From positions 1 through 64,000 of the forward strand of contig JAHEIH010000002.1 in the NCBI GenBank assembly GCA_024639455.1: 64,000 nt of DNA, read 5' to 3'. Position numbers and translations under genes: made by a program. The first letter of the stretch is position 1, and each line of letters starts with the position of its first letter. The notes below the pieces were generated by a model. The model had not been told where the DNA came from, made no database searches, and saw nothing but the letters and a program-made list of their open reading frames with translations. Positions 63,515-64,000 of this stretch are shown here, in pieces. This stretch comes from Cellvibrionales bacterium (GTDB taxonomy: Bacteria; Pseudomonadota; Gammaproteobacteria; Pseudomonadales; JAHEIH01).

Positions 63515-64000
63515 TTATTTTTGCCAACAGGGGTGATCGGGTTGGCTGGCTAGTTGAAGTAATAGTAGCGCGCTAAGTTGGGCGCGCGGCACAAAGGCAT
63601 CGGCCAGCAAGTACTCTTGGTCGGAATGAATGTTGCCGCCTTGAATGCCCAGTGTGTCGATATTGATGACGCCCGCAGCGGCAAGGTTGTTGCCGTCGCA
63701 GCAGCCTCCGGTGGGGTGCCATTGCACATCTAAACCAAGCTGCTGGCCGCAATGTTGTGCCAGTCGATAGAGTCGTTCTTGTCGGCCGGCTATTTTTTTC
63801 GGGGGGCGTCCAAAACCGCCATGAAGTGCCAGGCTTATACCGTCGCGTTGGTTGATCGCCGCGACGATATCGGTAAGCGCCGAGTCCACCTCTCGCATGT
63901 CTTCTACGGTAGCCACGCGCACATTAAATTTACCTACCGCATTATCAGCCACGATATTGAGGGCGCCGCCGCCGTGGATATAGCCGGGGTTAAACGTGAC
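63515..64000 (-). CDS. M20-family metallopeptidase, C-terminal part (cut by window edge)
   Basis: This fragment of about 161 aa is the C-terminal part of a zinc-dependent M20 peptidase. The segment FNPGYIHGGGALNIVADNAVG resembles the dimerisation-domain motif of the carboxypeptidase/ArgE/DapE family (key parts NPGYIHGG and NIVADNA). The rest shows HPTGGCCDGNNLAAAG, and later a G-rich catalytic-domain stretch with IHSDQEYLL, where Glu and His ligands are expected. The N-terminal catalytic half lies beyond position 64000. It is followed by the isoaspartyl peptidase gene and probably shares a transcript. Confidence 0.85.
   Translation of the reverse strand, partial: VTFNPGYIHGGGALNIVADNAVGKFNVRVATVEDMREVDSALTDIVAAINQRDGISLALHGGFGRPPKKIAGRQERLYRLAQHCGQQLGLDVQWHPTGGCCDGNNLAAAGVINIDTLGIQGGNIHSDQEYLLADAFVPRAQLSALLLLQLASQPDHPCWQK

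Overview
The window looks like chromosomal DNA of a marine-type gammaproteobacterium. This is inferred from two gene blocks whose order is typical of Pseudomonas-like and oceanic gammaproteobacteria: initiator tRNA-rimP-nusA-infB-rbfA-truB-rpsO-pnp (about 13.6-22.7 kb), and smpB/ratA/ratB(rnfH)/bamE/fur/recN/grpE/dnaK/dnaJ/dapB (about 26.3-36.6 kb). I cannot fix the genus from sequence alone. There are no insertion sequences, rRNA operons, CRISPR arrays or obvious prophage genes. No gene-free stretch exceeds about 300 bases apart from the one that contains the initiator tRNA, its promoter and two hairpins.

1-13.6 kb is an exopolysaccharide or surface-polysaccharide locus. On the minus strand, reading right to left, it has a vWA/thrombospondin-type-3 lipoprotein, a very large multi-SLBB export protein, a kinase-less Wzz-type chain-length protein, the four dTDP-L-rhamnose genes (rmlB, A, C, D) and an AT-rich family 2 glycosyltransferase cut by the window edge. 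On the plus strand it has a WecG/TagA-type glycosyltransferase fused to a STAS domain, an intact phosphoglycosyl transferase, a three-part apparent pseudoenzyme (nucleotidyltransferase-like, left-handed beta-helix, inactive phosphoglycosyl transferase) and a free STAS protein. An OmpA-type lipoprotein sits between them. The glycosyltransferase-STAS and pseudoenzyme pair is one of the two most unusual parts of the window.

13.6-22.7 kb is the translation/RNA-decay operon led by an initiator tRNA with a good sigma-70 promoter. 22.7-26.3 kb carries a PQQ-type sugar dehydrogenase and a BtuFCD-like ABC importer. 26.3-36.6 kb is the smpB to dapB block, with a near-LexA site before recN and a clear heat-shock (sigma-32) promoter before grpE. 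36.6-40.8 kb is a LacI regulator-glpK-glpD operon for glycerol. 40.8-45.8 kb holds a small ribosome-modulation-factor-like gene (57 aa), a cupin-like protein, an isoprenylcysteine-methyltransferase-like protein, an Lrp/AsnC regulator, an SOS-controlled umuDC pair and a DUF429 protein. 45.8-56.4 kb has two hybrid histidine kinases, a leucine-rich-repeat lipoprotein, a GH13 amylase lipoprotein and dinB.

56.4-60.7 kb contains a complete HvfABC-type RiPP locus: ECF sigma factor, zinc anti-sigma factor, cysteine-rich precursor with a duplicated EGKCG block, a DUF692 (MNIO) iron oxidase, a DUF2063 partner, and a divergent DoxX membrane protein. By analogy with the characterised families it would make a modified cysteine peptide that handles copper in the periplasm. 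60.7-64 kb has a small DUF6482-like protein, a GntP-family permease, a secreted isoaspartyl peptidase and the end of an M20 peptidase, possibly a peptide or organic-acid salvage set.
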